Origin: Ichthyophonus hoferi
Taxonomy: Eukaryota > Opisthokonta > Ichthyosporea > Ichthyophonida > Ichthyophonidae
Assembly: GCA_002751075.1 (NCBI GenBank)
Contig: NAOQ01000026.1
Location: 232,935 to 271,600, forward strand
Direction of reading: 5' to 3'
Length of the DNA stretch: 38,666 nucleotides
Numbering within the stretch: position 1 is the stretch's first letter; every line of letters begins with the position of its first letter. Below the pieces are notes generated by a model, which was not told the origin of the DNA, ran no database searches, and was given only the letters and a program-made list of their open reading frames with translations. The position numbers and the translations under genes are program-made. Shown here piece after piece: positions 11,490 through 22,870 of this stretch.

Positions 11490-14400
11490 ATGGATAGTAA
11501 GGATACAAAGAATAATTCAGGAGAGAGCATAGCTTGGGAACGCGACAATTGGAAAGATGTGAATACAGGTGATGATGTTGATGGAAGAGAGAAGGAGAGA
11601 GGTGATGGGAAGGGAGAGAGAGAGGGAGAAAGAGGTATACAATTACTGCCAAGTATTACCATGGGTGACAACACCAATAACGTAGATAGCGTATATTTAA
11701 ATGAAGGCGAGGTCGCTGCCTCATCTGATGTTGTTAGTACAAACGGAATTTACACGTTAGCTGCTAAGGAAGAATCCCAAACACTACTACAAACTATACA
11801 TGCGCAACCACCAGAGCAACAATCACAGTCCATACAAAAACTATCAGATATTCCAAAAAAACGAGCACCACAACATCGAGGGAGGCCGGAGAATGCATAT
11901 ATTCATAAGTTTCTTGTTAGGCATGTAAGTGATAAAAATAATGTGGATAAACACGGACAGCAACAACGACAGCAGCAGCAGCAGCAACAACAGCCACATG
12001 AAAAATTGTTGGAGAATATTATTCCGCAAGCAATAGATAAAGATTTTGCACATTTTATTCAACAACAAAACGGAGAAAATTTTCGATATTGGACTCTGAA
12101 CGAGAAGGAGATAGCAGAGGCGACGAAGGGTGGGTTTACATGGGAGAATATAGAACATGCAGAGGAGTTGGTTAGTAAGAAGTTAACAATACCCCGTACT
12201 AGATTAGTGGGAAGGAAGAAGAAAGGAAGTGAGGTTACAATGAGGGAGGTGGGTGAGGGAAGGAAAGGGGTAAAGGAGAACGTGGGTGAGAACATACACC
12301 CTGGACCTAATGTATCTAAGACAGAAAGATCATTGGTGAATAATTTGGGACAGTCATGGCATAATGTAGATGATGTGAACTCGCATTTGCATCATCCACA
12401 GCGTGTGAATACAAATGCAGAAGAACATACTGATTGTGAGAAAGATAAGCCTAAACGAAAGTATGGAAGATGTTATAAGGACCCTAATATACTTAAAGAG
12501 GCGAAGAAGAAAGGATTATGCTGTGTGAATGACTGTCCTAACTCCCTCCCCAACCCTGCCAATATCAACGTAGCCATGTTTCCGTTTCCTAACAATGCAG
12601 AGACTCGAGTGAAATGGTTGGCTCATGTCCCGGTTGGCAATATAGAAAAACTGAATATTGATTTGTTGTTGGTATGTGAAAAACATTTTTATGCAGATGA
12701 AGTGAATAGAGAGAAAATGTTTTATTTGCGGACAGGGGATATATTGGCCTACCCACTAGACGCTGCTTATCTGGAAGCCGATACGGTGCCCTCTATATTC
12801 TCTAACATAACTCCTTCTAAACGACAAAGACCTGTGAAAAGGACTAATCCGGAAGATAGGAGAAGGATAAATGAATTAAAGAGAAAGGTGGAAGAGGAAA
12901 GAGAGAGGAGAATGAGAGAGGAGGTAGAGATTCAACGTAGACAACAGGATATTATTATGTCATATGGCGCATTGTGCGAGCGTGCCAATTCATTGGCGGG
13001 TAATGGAGCTTGGTTGTTGCGTATTTGCGACAACTATGTATCATTTTTTAAAATGGAACCTATATGGTCAGATGATTCTAAGACCTTTATACCTACTCTT
13101 ATGGTGTGTATTACTATTACACGAATGGTTAAGACAGGGGATCATTCTGCTGAAACTACTACAGCAACTACAAATGCCACTAACAGCACTGCAATACACA
13201 GTAAGAATTTTTTGTGCGCAACTATGCTACAGTATCAACCTGATTTGGCATTGCCAGTTAATACTACAAATACACAGGTTCACATGTCTCCCCTTGTGCG
13301 GGTCGGGTCAGAGAGACTCGAAACATGGTCTCGACTCATACAGTTATTAGATATGGGTAATAAGTTATACTCCCTACCCCTTTCCTCTCCCCTTCCCTTT
13401 CCCCTACCTACATCAACATCAACATCTACAAGGGAAGGTGAGAGTGGAAGTGGTAATGGGAATGCTTTTTCCAATCAGATAGGACATGAGGTGATAGGGG
13501 GTGAAGAGGGACCACAGATGAGAACCAATGGTAGCACAGAAGGGGAGGTGCCTATGAAGGGAAATACCTCCCTCCTCTCTTCATCACAAAAACAACAGCC
13601 AATAGACAAACAATCCCACTTAGGATCCTCGAAATCTCATTGGACATTTACAAAGTCCTCTTTACCCAATCAAATAAGTATTTTTCCTAATCCTACTAAT
13701 GGCGATCATCTATCTTATCTATCACCATGGAAACCATGGAGTTCTTCTATTGGCCAATCAAGTAAGGATGCCAACGGCATAAACATAAATCTAAATCCCC
13801 CTAAAGTTGGAATTTTGAAATCCCCGCCTGTACAATCAGCTACTATGGTAGATTTAGAAGCACTTTTACAAGGGTCTCAAAGTGATTTTCAATCTAAGCT
13901 TGATGTATGTAAAGGTATTCTAGAAGGGTTTATAGAGGAAAGGAAGAAAGCAAATGACAAAAAATCCAGTGAAACGGCCATGTTTATTCTTAATCAGATC
14001 ACATTACTGGTGGATGATCTGCATTCTACCGGGACAACTCGGAGATTTGACAACGTCACTTTAAGATTTGCCAGAGCATTATTCCGCCGGTCTCATACTA
14101 CGTATAATGCCATGCGTGCATTAGGTTTAGTTATACTACCTAACCCGACTCGGGTTAGGATTAGTATCAAGGAGTTGGAGAAGGCAAAGTTAGAGCGCCA
14201 GGGACAACTCGAATTACAAAAACAACAACAATTAGGTGATACTACTACCCTGGTAGGCCAATCAAATACGACGGAGTCTACTCATTCTATCAATAGAAGT
14301 CCACCGATTGCTCTTAATAGTGATGGGATTGGGGTTTCTATGGATACGGGTGAACGTGTTGGTGGTAGTAATCGTATAACAACACTTGCTCCTCTCTCTC

Positions 14401-15734
14401 TTCCTGTTTCTCATGATAATAATGATGGTTTATTATCTGACACAGCTAGAAGTGAGAAACCAAGCGAGATAGAATCGACTGGACCGGTTGTGGTGTCAGA
14501 CGTATCAATGATAATGGGAGGAGAGGGAAAGGGAGACGGGGAGGATGAGGATGATGAAGAGTTAGAGATAAAAAAAATGGAGGCAAAGTTGAGAGAGGCG
14601 GCTATAAGGAGAGCAGCAAGGAAAAGAGAAATGAGGAAGGAGAAAACAAAGGATAGAATGTTAGAGAAAAAAGCGTTGATTATCAAGTGGGGAGAGGAGC
14701 GAAAGATGGCTATTGAGGCGGGTGAACCTATTCCTGACTTCCCGTTGAAGTTTATACCAACCCAACTACGTGATGTAGTGGCTAAGATTGTGGATACAGG
14801 CACTTGGCCTATACTGTCATCTAGAAAGAAAATAGAAAACCAGAGTTCTGTAGGAGGGAATTGGGAGGGATATGATGAAGGAGAAGGAGAGGGAGGGGGG
14901 GAAAGGGCGGTATTGGTTAATAAGAAAAAGAAAAAGAATACTCATAAGCGATATGTGATGACGCCTATCTCTCTGACCTATGAACAGAAGATGGCCATTG
15001 CTGCCAAGCAGGCAGCGAATGACTTGCTAGTTGGTAATCATGGTGATGGGGAGATAGCCAATCAGGATAAGAATGTGTCTGTATCTATGGCAGTATTGTC
15101 CAACAAGAGGATGGCAGGGTCGGACGGAGATAATGACTTAATAGGTCATGTGGATAGAAATAAGAGGTGGGTAAAACGAGTAAGAACTTTTAATCCTGAT
15201 ACTAGCCAACAACAACGACAACAAGGGCATAGCCTGTATACACAAGTACTTCCTAGCATACCGCAGCCTAGCACGAGAAATGTGGTTGTAGGTGGTGTAA
15301 GTGTGCCAGAGAAAATCAATTTCGATCTTCCCCCTCTACAACAGCAGCAACAACATCCACTATTACAACATCAACACTCACAATCACAATCACAATCACA
15401 ATCACAATCACAATCACAATCACAACCACAACCACATACGTCAATATTACAAACCGGCCAAACAAACCGACTTGTTGGGTCAGGATATACGGTTCAGAGC
15501 AATTTACGTGTGAACCAATCACAGTCGCGATTAGGACAAACGGGACAGGTAGTTACTAGACTGGGTGGGGTGGGCGTGGGTGTAGAGGTAAATGAGCTAA
15601 TTCAAGACGATATGGTTGGATTAGGTGTAGACACCGATCCGTTTACACGACAGTACCAACAACAATATCCTCCTCAATACTTTTCATTCGCGGATTATCA
15701 GCCTAATAGTAATGGCGGAGGCTTCATGCCGTAG
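11490..15734 (+). CDS. THAP-domain protein, 1414 aa, single exon
   Basis: Probably a sequence-specific nuclear DNA-binding protein. The THAP zinc finger spans residues 344-437: C345-x3-C349, FPFP at 364-367, W376, C396-x2-H399, closing with VPSIF (433-437), the family's AVPTIF box. Spacings fit the C2CH THAP pattern. An AT-hook-like RGRP is at 130-133 and polyglutamine at about 157-169. A basic coiled coil covers about 450-490. At about 840-890, TTRRFDNVTLRFARALF..S..TYNAMR...LPNP resembles the segment after the coiled coil in P-element/THAP9 transposases. A charged helix lies at 1027-1062 and a Q/S-repeat tail at 1284-1320. I see no RNase H-like catalytic domain. An in-frame TAG at 11481-11483 supports the start. 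No introns, unlike the neighbours. THAP call firm; transposase relationship is inference. Confidence 0.93.
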   Translation: MDSKDTKNNSGESIAWERDNWKDVNTGDDVDGREKERGDGKGEREGERGIQLLPSITMGDNTNNVDSVYLNEGEVAASSDVVSTNGIYTLAAKEESQTLLQTIHAQPPEQQSQSIQKLSDIPKKRAPQHRGRPENAYIHKFLVRHVSDKNNVDKHGQQQRQQQQQQQQPHEKLLENIIPQAIDKDFAHFIQQQNGENFRYWTLNEKEIAEATKGGFTWENIEHAEELVSKKLTIPRTRLVGRKKKGSEVTMREVGEGRKGVKENVGENIHPGPNVSKTERSLVNNLGQSWHNVDDVNSHLHHPQRVNTNAEEHTDCEKDKPKRKYGRCYKDPNILKEAKKKGLCCVNDCPNSLPNPANINVAMFPFPNNAETRVKWLAHVPVGNIEKLNIDLLLVCEKHFYADEVNREKMFYLRTGDILAYPLDAAYLEADTVPSIFSNITPSKRQRPVKRTNPEDRRRINELKRKVEEERERRMREEVEIQRRQQDIIMSYGALCERANSLAGNGAWLLRICDNYVSFFKMEPIWSDDSKTFIPTLMVCITITRMVKTGDHSAETTTATTNATNSTAIHSKNFLCATMLQYQPDLALPVNTTNTQVHMSPLVRVGSERLETWSRLIQLLDMGNKLYSLPLSSPLPFPLPTSTSTSTREGESGSGNGNAFSNQIGHEVIGGEEGPQMRTNGSTEGEVPMKGNTSLLSSSQKQQPIDKQSHLGSSKSHWTFTKSSLPNQISIFPNPTNGDHLSYLSPWKPWSSSIGQSSKDANGININLNPPKVGILKSPPVQSATMVDLEALLQGSQSDFQSKLDVCKGILEGFIEERKKANDKKSSETAMFILNQITLLVDDLHSTGTTRRFDNVTLRFARALFRRSHTTYNAMRALGLVILPNPTRVRISIKELEKAKLERQGQLELQKQQQLGDTTTLVGQSNTTESTHSINRSPPIALNSDGIGVSMDTGERVGGSNRITTLAPLSLPVSHDNNDGLLSDTARSEKPSEIESTGPVVVSDVSMIMGGEGKGDGEDEDDEELEIKKMEAKLREAAIRRAARKREMRKEKTKDRMLEKKALIIKWGEERKMAIEAGEPIPDFPLKFIPTQLRDVVAKIVDTGTWPILSSRKKIENQSSVGGNWEGYDEGEGEGGGERAVLVNKKKKKNTHKRYVMTPISLTYEQKMAIAAKQAANDLLVGNHGDGEIANQDKNVSVSMAVLSNKRMAGSDGDNDLIGHVDRNKRWVKRVRTFNPDTSQQQRQQGHSLYTQVLPSIPQPSTRNVVVGGVSVPEKINFDLPPLQQQQQHPLLQHQHSQSQSQSQSQSQSQSQPQPHTSILQTGQTNRLVGSGYTVQSNLRVNQSQSRLGQTGQVVTRLGGVGVGVEVNELIQDDMVGLGVDTDPFTRQYQQQYPPQYFSFADYQPNSNGGGFMP
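15379..15426 (+). repeat. (ACAATC)n hexanucleotide repeat inside the THAP coding sequence
   Basis: About eight in-frame CAATCA units encode alternating Gln-Ser near the C-terminus of the THAP protein. Copy number should vary between strains. The same repeat opens other frames on both strands, which encode no real proteins. Confidence 0.9.
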
Positions 15735-16640
15735 AGATAGATAGGTTTGTATAGCTAGTATGTAGTGGGCGAGAATTGTAAATTGAATAGATAGTATCTT
15801 TAGTATACACAGGCATGCGAGATGGGAGCCAATCATTTATAACTAATAAAATGCTAGATGCTTTATATTGGATATTTGGTATTCTGCTTAGTTTTAATGA
15901 GTATAATTGATTAGTTAGTTTAGGGTGTGGTGGCATAGGTACCTATTATATCTTTGTATTATAAAATATAAATGGAAACAGACCCAATTAGTAAAGCTCA
16001 CAGCTTACATACATTTTACCCTATTTGTAACACATACGCGACACTCGCTAATACACATCCACTTGGCGCTCATGGCCTCAAATAGGAAACCACTCGTAAC
16101 ATAGGTATGGCTTTGCATTTATTATTTGATTAAACAATATCATAATATGTATGTATATAATCATCGTATTGCTATTGCAATGTCGAGTTCCCTATTGGCC
16201 CTCGAATACGGTAATCGGTGTCCAGATCTCTTGCTCTTCCGAGAGTCAGAAGTGGTTGCTAACTTTAAATAGTGATAGTAGTTATCATTTACACCATAAT
16301 ATAGCACCCATTACTGATCGGACGTATTGTGCAATTTCCACACTACCACCTAAGCGAATCAATGCATTGATTCATTCTGAACCAAAACAGGGGTAAAATT
16401 ACTAAAGCTAGATATCCACAGAGTCGGTATACGCGCCTTCTATAGAACTTTTATTGCTACTGCTGGCCCAGCAAAATCAACTATCACATGATAATTCAAT
16501 GGGAGATTTCGAAGCCGGTGAATAAGTCACCACTACTAACATACACACATTGCTTTGAAAAAATCAGAAACAATAACTTTAGAATTCTAGAATAAATTAT
16601 ATAAAAATTCACATAATGCATTGAAATTATGGCTTCGTAT
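15735..16640. other. Convergent 3' regions of the THAP and STX18 genes
   Basis: Holds the presumed 3' UTRs of two converging genes. No other gene recognised. The 81-residue plus-strand frame at 16151-16396 has no recognisable domain. Confidence 0.5.
15845..15850 (+). terminator. Candidate poly(A) signal AATAAA of the THAP gene
   Basis: The first AATAAA after the THAP stop codon, 110 bp downstream. In such AT-rich DNA a chance match is possible. Confidence 0.4.
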
Positions 16641-16644
16641 TGTT

Positions 16645-16650
16645 TTTATT
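16645..16650 (-). terminator. Candidate poly(A) signal AATAAA of STX18
   Basis: On the minus strand, AATAAA lies about 215 bp downstream of the STX18 stop codon. Chance occurrence cannot be excluded. Confidence 0.35.
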
Positions 16651-16865
16651 ACTTTTTTCATATGGTTGGGTAGTTATTCCATTCCAACTGTACTTAAGCA
16701 GACTATAAGACCTATATATGGCTAATTGCGAGTTGCTCAATGGTTCATTATACTGTAACATAAAATTAAAATTTTAAATTAGCACCGATCTTAGATTAAC
16801 AAGTATATATACAACACACTACTTTAAGCCAGCCAATGGGATGGGATCCATAAGATATGATAATT

Positions 16866-19800
16866 TTAATCATACCAATCAAGGAATAGGAGAGAGAATG
16901 AACACATTAGAATAAAGAATAACACCCATATCCTGAAGTCAAAACCATCATTGACAGCCTGTACACCAATGGGGTTGGTCAGTTAAAATTTAAATTTTAT
17001 TCAGCCAATGGGACTGGTAAAAGATAAGCGGCTAAGGAGGAATTCTTTGTTTGAGAGGAAACTATATAGATATATATATACGTTTTATGCCATAATATTG
17101 TAGTGTATTGTATTGCATTATATTATAGTATTGTCCTATATGATATTACATTATTTTATGCTATTATTGCTTAGTGGATATAGGGCGGCATGACTTTGCC
17201 CCACTCACCTGTTGCAGCTTTTCATTGCCAGCCACTACATTCTCAGTAGTCTCTACTGTGCTATCATATAAATGATCAAGATCATTTGCCTGTGATATAT
17301 ATTTGGATAAAGGTCATATGTTAATTAATTAAGAGGGCAATGACAACCAATGGCGAATTAGGATTATAGACCTATCTATCCCGTATAGTTATATCCATAT
17401 GCCCATATATAGATATGGAATTAAATAATTTTGAAGTCTAATCATATTACACACCCTTTTTAAATGTCTAGTGAAAAAATAGTATAAACCTAATAATGGA
17501 TATGGATACATATATTTTAAAAATAACACCAATAAAACCAGACAACTGGATAAAAATATCCAATACCAATTATTATATATATGGTAGTACTGGGATAAAC
17601 CAAATATATCATTATTTTATATTTTATTCTTTTACAGCCTAGTATACAATTTTATTATTTCTGCATAAGTAACAACACTACAATAATAACCAATCACGAT
17701 AATGTCCAGAGAGGAGGATCAATTTTGTACGATTGTATAATTATACACTATAATATTATATTATAGTGTATTTTATTCTATTTAGTTATATTCAATTGCA
17801 TTATATTACATAGCATTATTTATATTCAACTATATTATATTATATCATATAATAACATAGACGTTAGCCCAATACAATGTGGTCCATTCATCATTTCTAC
17901 CTACCTGTTGTAGTACGTTCTCTGAAAACAATTGGTGCAGCCGAGAAATTTCCAATACTGAGACAGTTTTAAAATTTTAAATCGTTGCATTTTAAAATAG
18001 CCAAGAAACCATTCAATTGATGTCTTCTAGAGCATCAATTCGTGACTAAAAATAGTTATAAATGGTTAAAAACCAATAGAAATATCAAATTTAAACTAAT
18101 CAAAATAATCGAAGAGCATCATATTGTCACCTTTTTTTAACCACTTTAATCACTGGATCACATTGGGCTCGGTTGATAGAACATTTTTATATTATAGAGT
18201 TTCCAGTGTTGAATAAGCTATCATGAAGCTATTTGTCCAATACGACATTGTTAAAGGTGAAATAAAACAACAAAAATGACATAATAAAGACAATAAAACA
18301 TGAGATGCGTTATAAAATTTTAAACTAATATAAAATTAGGGAAAATAAAAATAACAATGCATTATATAATCTAATCATCACAATACCTTGAAATAAAATT
18401 AGTTTAGATATTTATCTATATAGTCATTCAAACTTTCACCTATATACAAGGAAATATGTGTACGATAGTGATAATAATAATTATAGTAATAATAATATAT
18501 ACATGGGAACATACACATGCTTTAAAAAGCCCATCATTCAATTATTTTACTCACCTTTCCTTTCAGCATCTTTAACACTGTCCGTTAATTCGCTCATATC
18601 CTCAAATACCCTGAGATATCACACCCACCAATCACATGTCAGATCCTATTGGAGGAGGGTAGGACTCACAATTGACATTACTATGGGTAAATAGACACGT
18701 GCAATACACATAAATATATCATAAATATAATATATACATATCATATCTACTATAAATACAAGGAATACAATACTTGCTACAAGCCAATCACATTCCTTCC
18801 TTTTGGAAGATTTTCTCATTATATTATATTATATTACTTCGTAAAAATAAAATATGTAATATAATATTATAAAATACACTGTGCTGTGATATTATACAAT
18901 ACAATATATCATAATACAATACAATACAATACAATAAAATATAATATGCAATAATATAATATAATATAATGCAACATAACACTCTACAATACACTTCAAT
19001 ACAGTACAAACAATGTAGCACAATACAATAAAATACACAAGGCAAGACAACATAACACAACACTACAATACAATACACTATAATACACTACATTATCCTA
19101 CCATACACTACCATACCTACTATTCTCCTGTTCCAACACCGAAAGCTCCTCCTGGGTCAAGGTCTCTTGCAATGAATTATCAGTACTACCATACAGCTCG
19201 TCTGGGGTAACTGTAGATTTCTAAGAGAAACGAGATGTTATGTTACAACCATTCTTCATTAATTTGTGTGTTTTTAATAGAATACATTTTCTATTAGTTT
19301 ATTATCTGCTATTAGTTACTTTGTAAAGATTATCTATCAAACCTACGAAGCAGTGATTCAGATTGAGATTAATTCCTGTATCCTATCTTATATTAGGTAT
19401 GCAGTTAAATCCGAATTCAGTCTCAGTCTCATGTCATCATATATGTTTCAAATAGTATATATTTATATATTAAGCACGGTGGGGCGGAGACGGGGCTTCT
19501 AGTTTTGTTGACACTATAGTTCACCACCCAACCTGCACCACTGTCAGGGTAACGGCTCAAAATAAAGATAGAATATGTTTACCCTGTATTTTACTGCCTC
19601 AACAAGACATAAAGGGAGGTTTGGATTGGACACGATAAATGGATATAAATATATCATAGCACAAATAAATATTGTATCACGTTGTCTTGGATTGTATTGC
19701 ACTATATTGCATTGCATTGTCTGGTATTGGATTGTATTGCATGATATTGTATTGTATTGTATTGTATTGTATGGCATGATATCGTATAAGAATACATTGT

Positions 19801-22800
19801 ATTGCAAGGTATTTAGTATGATGTATTGTATTGTGCAGTTGGTATTGTACAGCATCTTATCATATCATGCATAGCGTTATATCTACAATGACCTCTTTTG
19901 ACGCAACTACTAAAATCAAAGTGGTGGTAAAAACTACGTATACCAATTAAAACTGAAAACTAAAACATAAAATGTGAAGCTACAAGTGAATAAAAGAGTG
20001 GATGCAGTAGATTGCAAGTTCAATGGAGCAATTAAATGCAAAATTTAAAACAATATAAAATTCAAAACTAAACGAATATCCAATGATAGCAACTTACACA
20101 AAGCCCATCACATTTTTAGAATCATAAACAAGTTTATTTAATGAGTCCAATATACCCCCCTATACATATACCCAATCAAAACACATACTTTTTTATCATC
20201 CAATAAGGTTATGGCAGGTCGGGTTAATCGCTGTCTTTCCTGAGCCAATCGAACTCTAGATGCTTGTAATAATTTTAGTTCTTTAGTGGTCCGTGCAAGA
20301 TATTCCTGTACCAATAAAATCACAGCTTGTCGGTGTTCATCTCCATGATTGGACGCTTCATTTTGAGTTTTCCTATGGACCAATGATTTATTAACATTTA
20401 TTTTCTAAATTTAAAAGTTGTGTTGTAATACATATATACGTCTGTATATGTATTCATTTATCTGACCAGCTGCATATCTAATCTATATTTATATGTATCA
20501 ATGGCTACCTATTTTAAAATATTTAATGGAAATCAGCCATAGGTTCTTTTATAATTGTTCTGATATTACCATAATCAATAAACAGTATGAGTTGAAAAAG
20601 ATTCTATTGGATAAGAAAGAGAATAAAATAATTTATTAGTCTATATCTTTCTTTAATGCATTCCATTCTGAATCTAATCACATTCTTTCACTATCTCTTC
20701 ACGAATTAAGATTAAAGGAATGTGAGATCTTAATGTTCCTGCTTTAAATACAGTTCCCAAAAAGAAATAATGCAAGTCTTAAACCAAATCTATACATTTT
20801 ATTGATCGACAGGTGCCAGCAGTCTTATCTATTGGTTCAAACCATTAATTTTTCCTTTGCTAAAAGGTTCCTTTTTATATGTACATATATATAGACCAAT
20901 GGGGCTCATATATTAACATACTAATACTAATTAGGTATATACTAACCGTACCAGCACCCACATATGGGTGTATAATGATATAAAAATCACAGATCAAGAG
21001 ATGGATAGGCAGAGAGTATCTAGGTACATGTACATCCACAGGTATACCTTATAACTTGACTAGATGCACTACTAGATAGGTACGTAATACATATACAAGT
21101 ATATATATATATGTATGGGCATATATATCAACATTACCAATATAAACCAATGACATTTACGCATTATAATGTTAATTAGTTAATTAGGTATATATTATTT
21201 CTATAAGTATATACGTATGTACGCAAAATCATACAAAGATGATACATATAGATAGAGATAACAAGAGGGATATCTATGCAACTATACCTATACTTATATC
21301 TACACATACCGCATCATATTCGCCTCATCTTTCAACGTATTTATAGCACTATGGCATACAAACACTAAATCATTGGCCTCCTTCTCGACCTGTTGCATTA
21401 CAATCCAATCAGAATATAGTATGGTATGATATAATATGACATAGTATGATATAACATATTATAATACAACACAATATAATGCAATATAGTATAATATAAC
21501 TTAGTATAATATAATATAGCAAAACATAACACACTATCATACAACATAATATAATATAATATTCTACATGTATCCCCTTCGGTAAATATGACTAATTATA
21601 AGCCAATAACAAAAGACATAGACGCAATGGTAACTAAGCAACAAGTACTCATAATGTATGACCTCATCTCTTTCTCTTTCTGTCAGACGGCCCTCTGTCC
21701 CAGTAGCCTGTCTGTGTAGACCAATGAAATAATGGTTTAATAGATTTAACTCTTAATGCTACTACCAAAAAAACAATATTGTATATGATATACAGTCTAA
21801 ATTGAGCAGATAATTTTAATCAGATATATGTATATGCATAAACCCATATATATTTATATATTGTAATATACCAATCATATGCATAAACATTATGCTTATA
21901 AATGAGCTGATATAAATAAGGTATCAACATAATATTAGGTAAGGGTATATCGCATTATTACCTTATATTATACCATACTATACTACACTGTACTATATTA
22001 TAATATATTATATCATATTATACTATAGTTTACTATATTATATTATATTATACCATACCATACTATAATATACTATACTATACGATACTATAATATACTA
22101 CTATACGATACTATACTATATCATACTATATCATACTATAATATACTATAATATACTACTATACGATACTATACTATACTATACTCACCTAAACAGATCC
22201 AGGTAATCCTTTCTAACATCCTCTATAAAGTGTTGTAGTTTCGCTATACTACGTGCTATTTCTTTTGCTTGTTTTCCAAATGGTGTGGTTTTTCTCTTAG
22301 ATATTTGTTTTAAAATATCTGTTTGAACCGCTGTAATGGCCTGTAATTGGTTAAAAAACGTTTTAAAAATAAAAATAAAAATTTATTAATAGTTTATATT
22401 TATAATATTGTATAATTTGTATACATCCTATCGTAAATTCATGTTTATAACATATTTTTTTTCTTTAACTATATGAATACATAAAAGCATCGTATTGGTA
22501 ATAATGTTAGGCCTATAAGTATGTATGCGGCGTGTATAATAGTATGATAGTGTTTTAATATGTATGATAGTACCTAAAAGCACAAATCAGCTCAACTAAA
22601 AATACTTATGTTTCCATAGCAACTATATAAAATACCCACTAGTAACTATATGACTATATAGCCTATGAGTTCCCTCTTCACCTAATTACATCCCTCCCTC
22701 CCCCTGTATCCCTTGTCCCCCTAGCTCACTTTCATGCATCCTACATCCTAACACAAGCCAATGCACATCCTATACAAGCCCATGCACATGCTTACCTTGG

Positions 22801-22870
22801 CTTGGCCCGCTCTCTTTCGGGTCGCCTTAACCATGGCCCGAAATAACTCAGTCTGGTCTGATACTGCCAT
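16866..22870 (-). CDS. STX18: Syntaxin 18 (Qa-SNARE of the ER), ten exons, 308 aa
   Basis: Exons by hand: 22870-22796, 22340-22189, 21711-21663, 21389-21310, 20372-20189, 19220-19117, 18610-18555, 17957-17905, 17289-17209, 16958-16866. All junctions keep frame. The protein opens [20 protein letters not shown], the syntaxin-18 N-terminal motif. RKDYLDLF and the LTERERDE segment follow, then a charged helical region. The SNARE motif covers about 205-270, with the zero-layer glutamine at Q251 (NVLQQ) exactly at the end of exon 8. The membrane anchor is [18 protein letters not shown] at 291-308 with almost no lumenal tail. Human STX18 is 335 aa with the same ending. The family drives Golgi-to-ER retrograde fusion with the Dsl1/NRZ tether. 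Odd: the exon 3 donor is GTCATA, weaker than the others. Introns carry pentanucleotide satellites and one R1 repeat. Identification is secure; the exact exon 3/4 border is the weakest point. Confidence 0.95.
18815..19110. repeat. Pentanucleotide satellite (ATAAT/ACAAT on plus), STX18 intron 6
   Basis: Degenerate five-base repeat that nearly fills the intron between exons 6 and 7. The cleanest run, ATACA-type, is around 18900-18945. The 84-residue Cys/Leu/Tyr-rich minus-strand frame here is a by-product. Confidence 0.85.
19335..19605 (+). repeat. Dispersed repeat R1, copy B, within STX18 intron 5
   Basis: About 270 bp matching 30622-30885 in the same orientation and 10404-10628 inverted. Shared: TATCAAAC, GTGATTCAGATTGAGATT, GAATTCAGTCTCAGTC, the CACTGTCAGG part, CTCAAAATAAAGATAG, and TTTACCCTGTATTTTACTG followed by CAACA. 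Antisense to STX18. Non-coding. Confidence 0.75.
19690..19865. repeat. Pentanucleotide satellite (ATTGT on plus), STX18 intron 5
   Basis: ATTGT/ATTGC repeat, cleanest at 19735-19775. Its orientation is opposite to the ACAAT tract at 18815-19110, so the two are complementary across exon 6. Confidence 0.85.
21415..21565. repeat. Degenerate pentanucleotide tract, STX18 intron 3
   Basis: ATAAT/GTATG/ACATA-type repeats between exons 3 and 4 of STX18. Confidence 0.7.
21960..22184. repeat. Pentanucleotide tract (ATACT/ATATT), STX18 intron 2
   Basis: CTATA and ATACT units fill the distal part of intron 2, running up to the exon 2 donor at 22188. Confidence 0.85.

Noticed and set aside
12964-13350. 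128-residue frame overlapping the THAP gene
   Set aside because: Shadow of the THAP coding sequence in another frame with no recognisable features.
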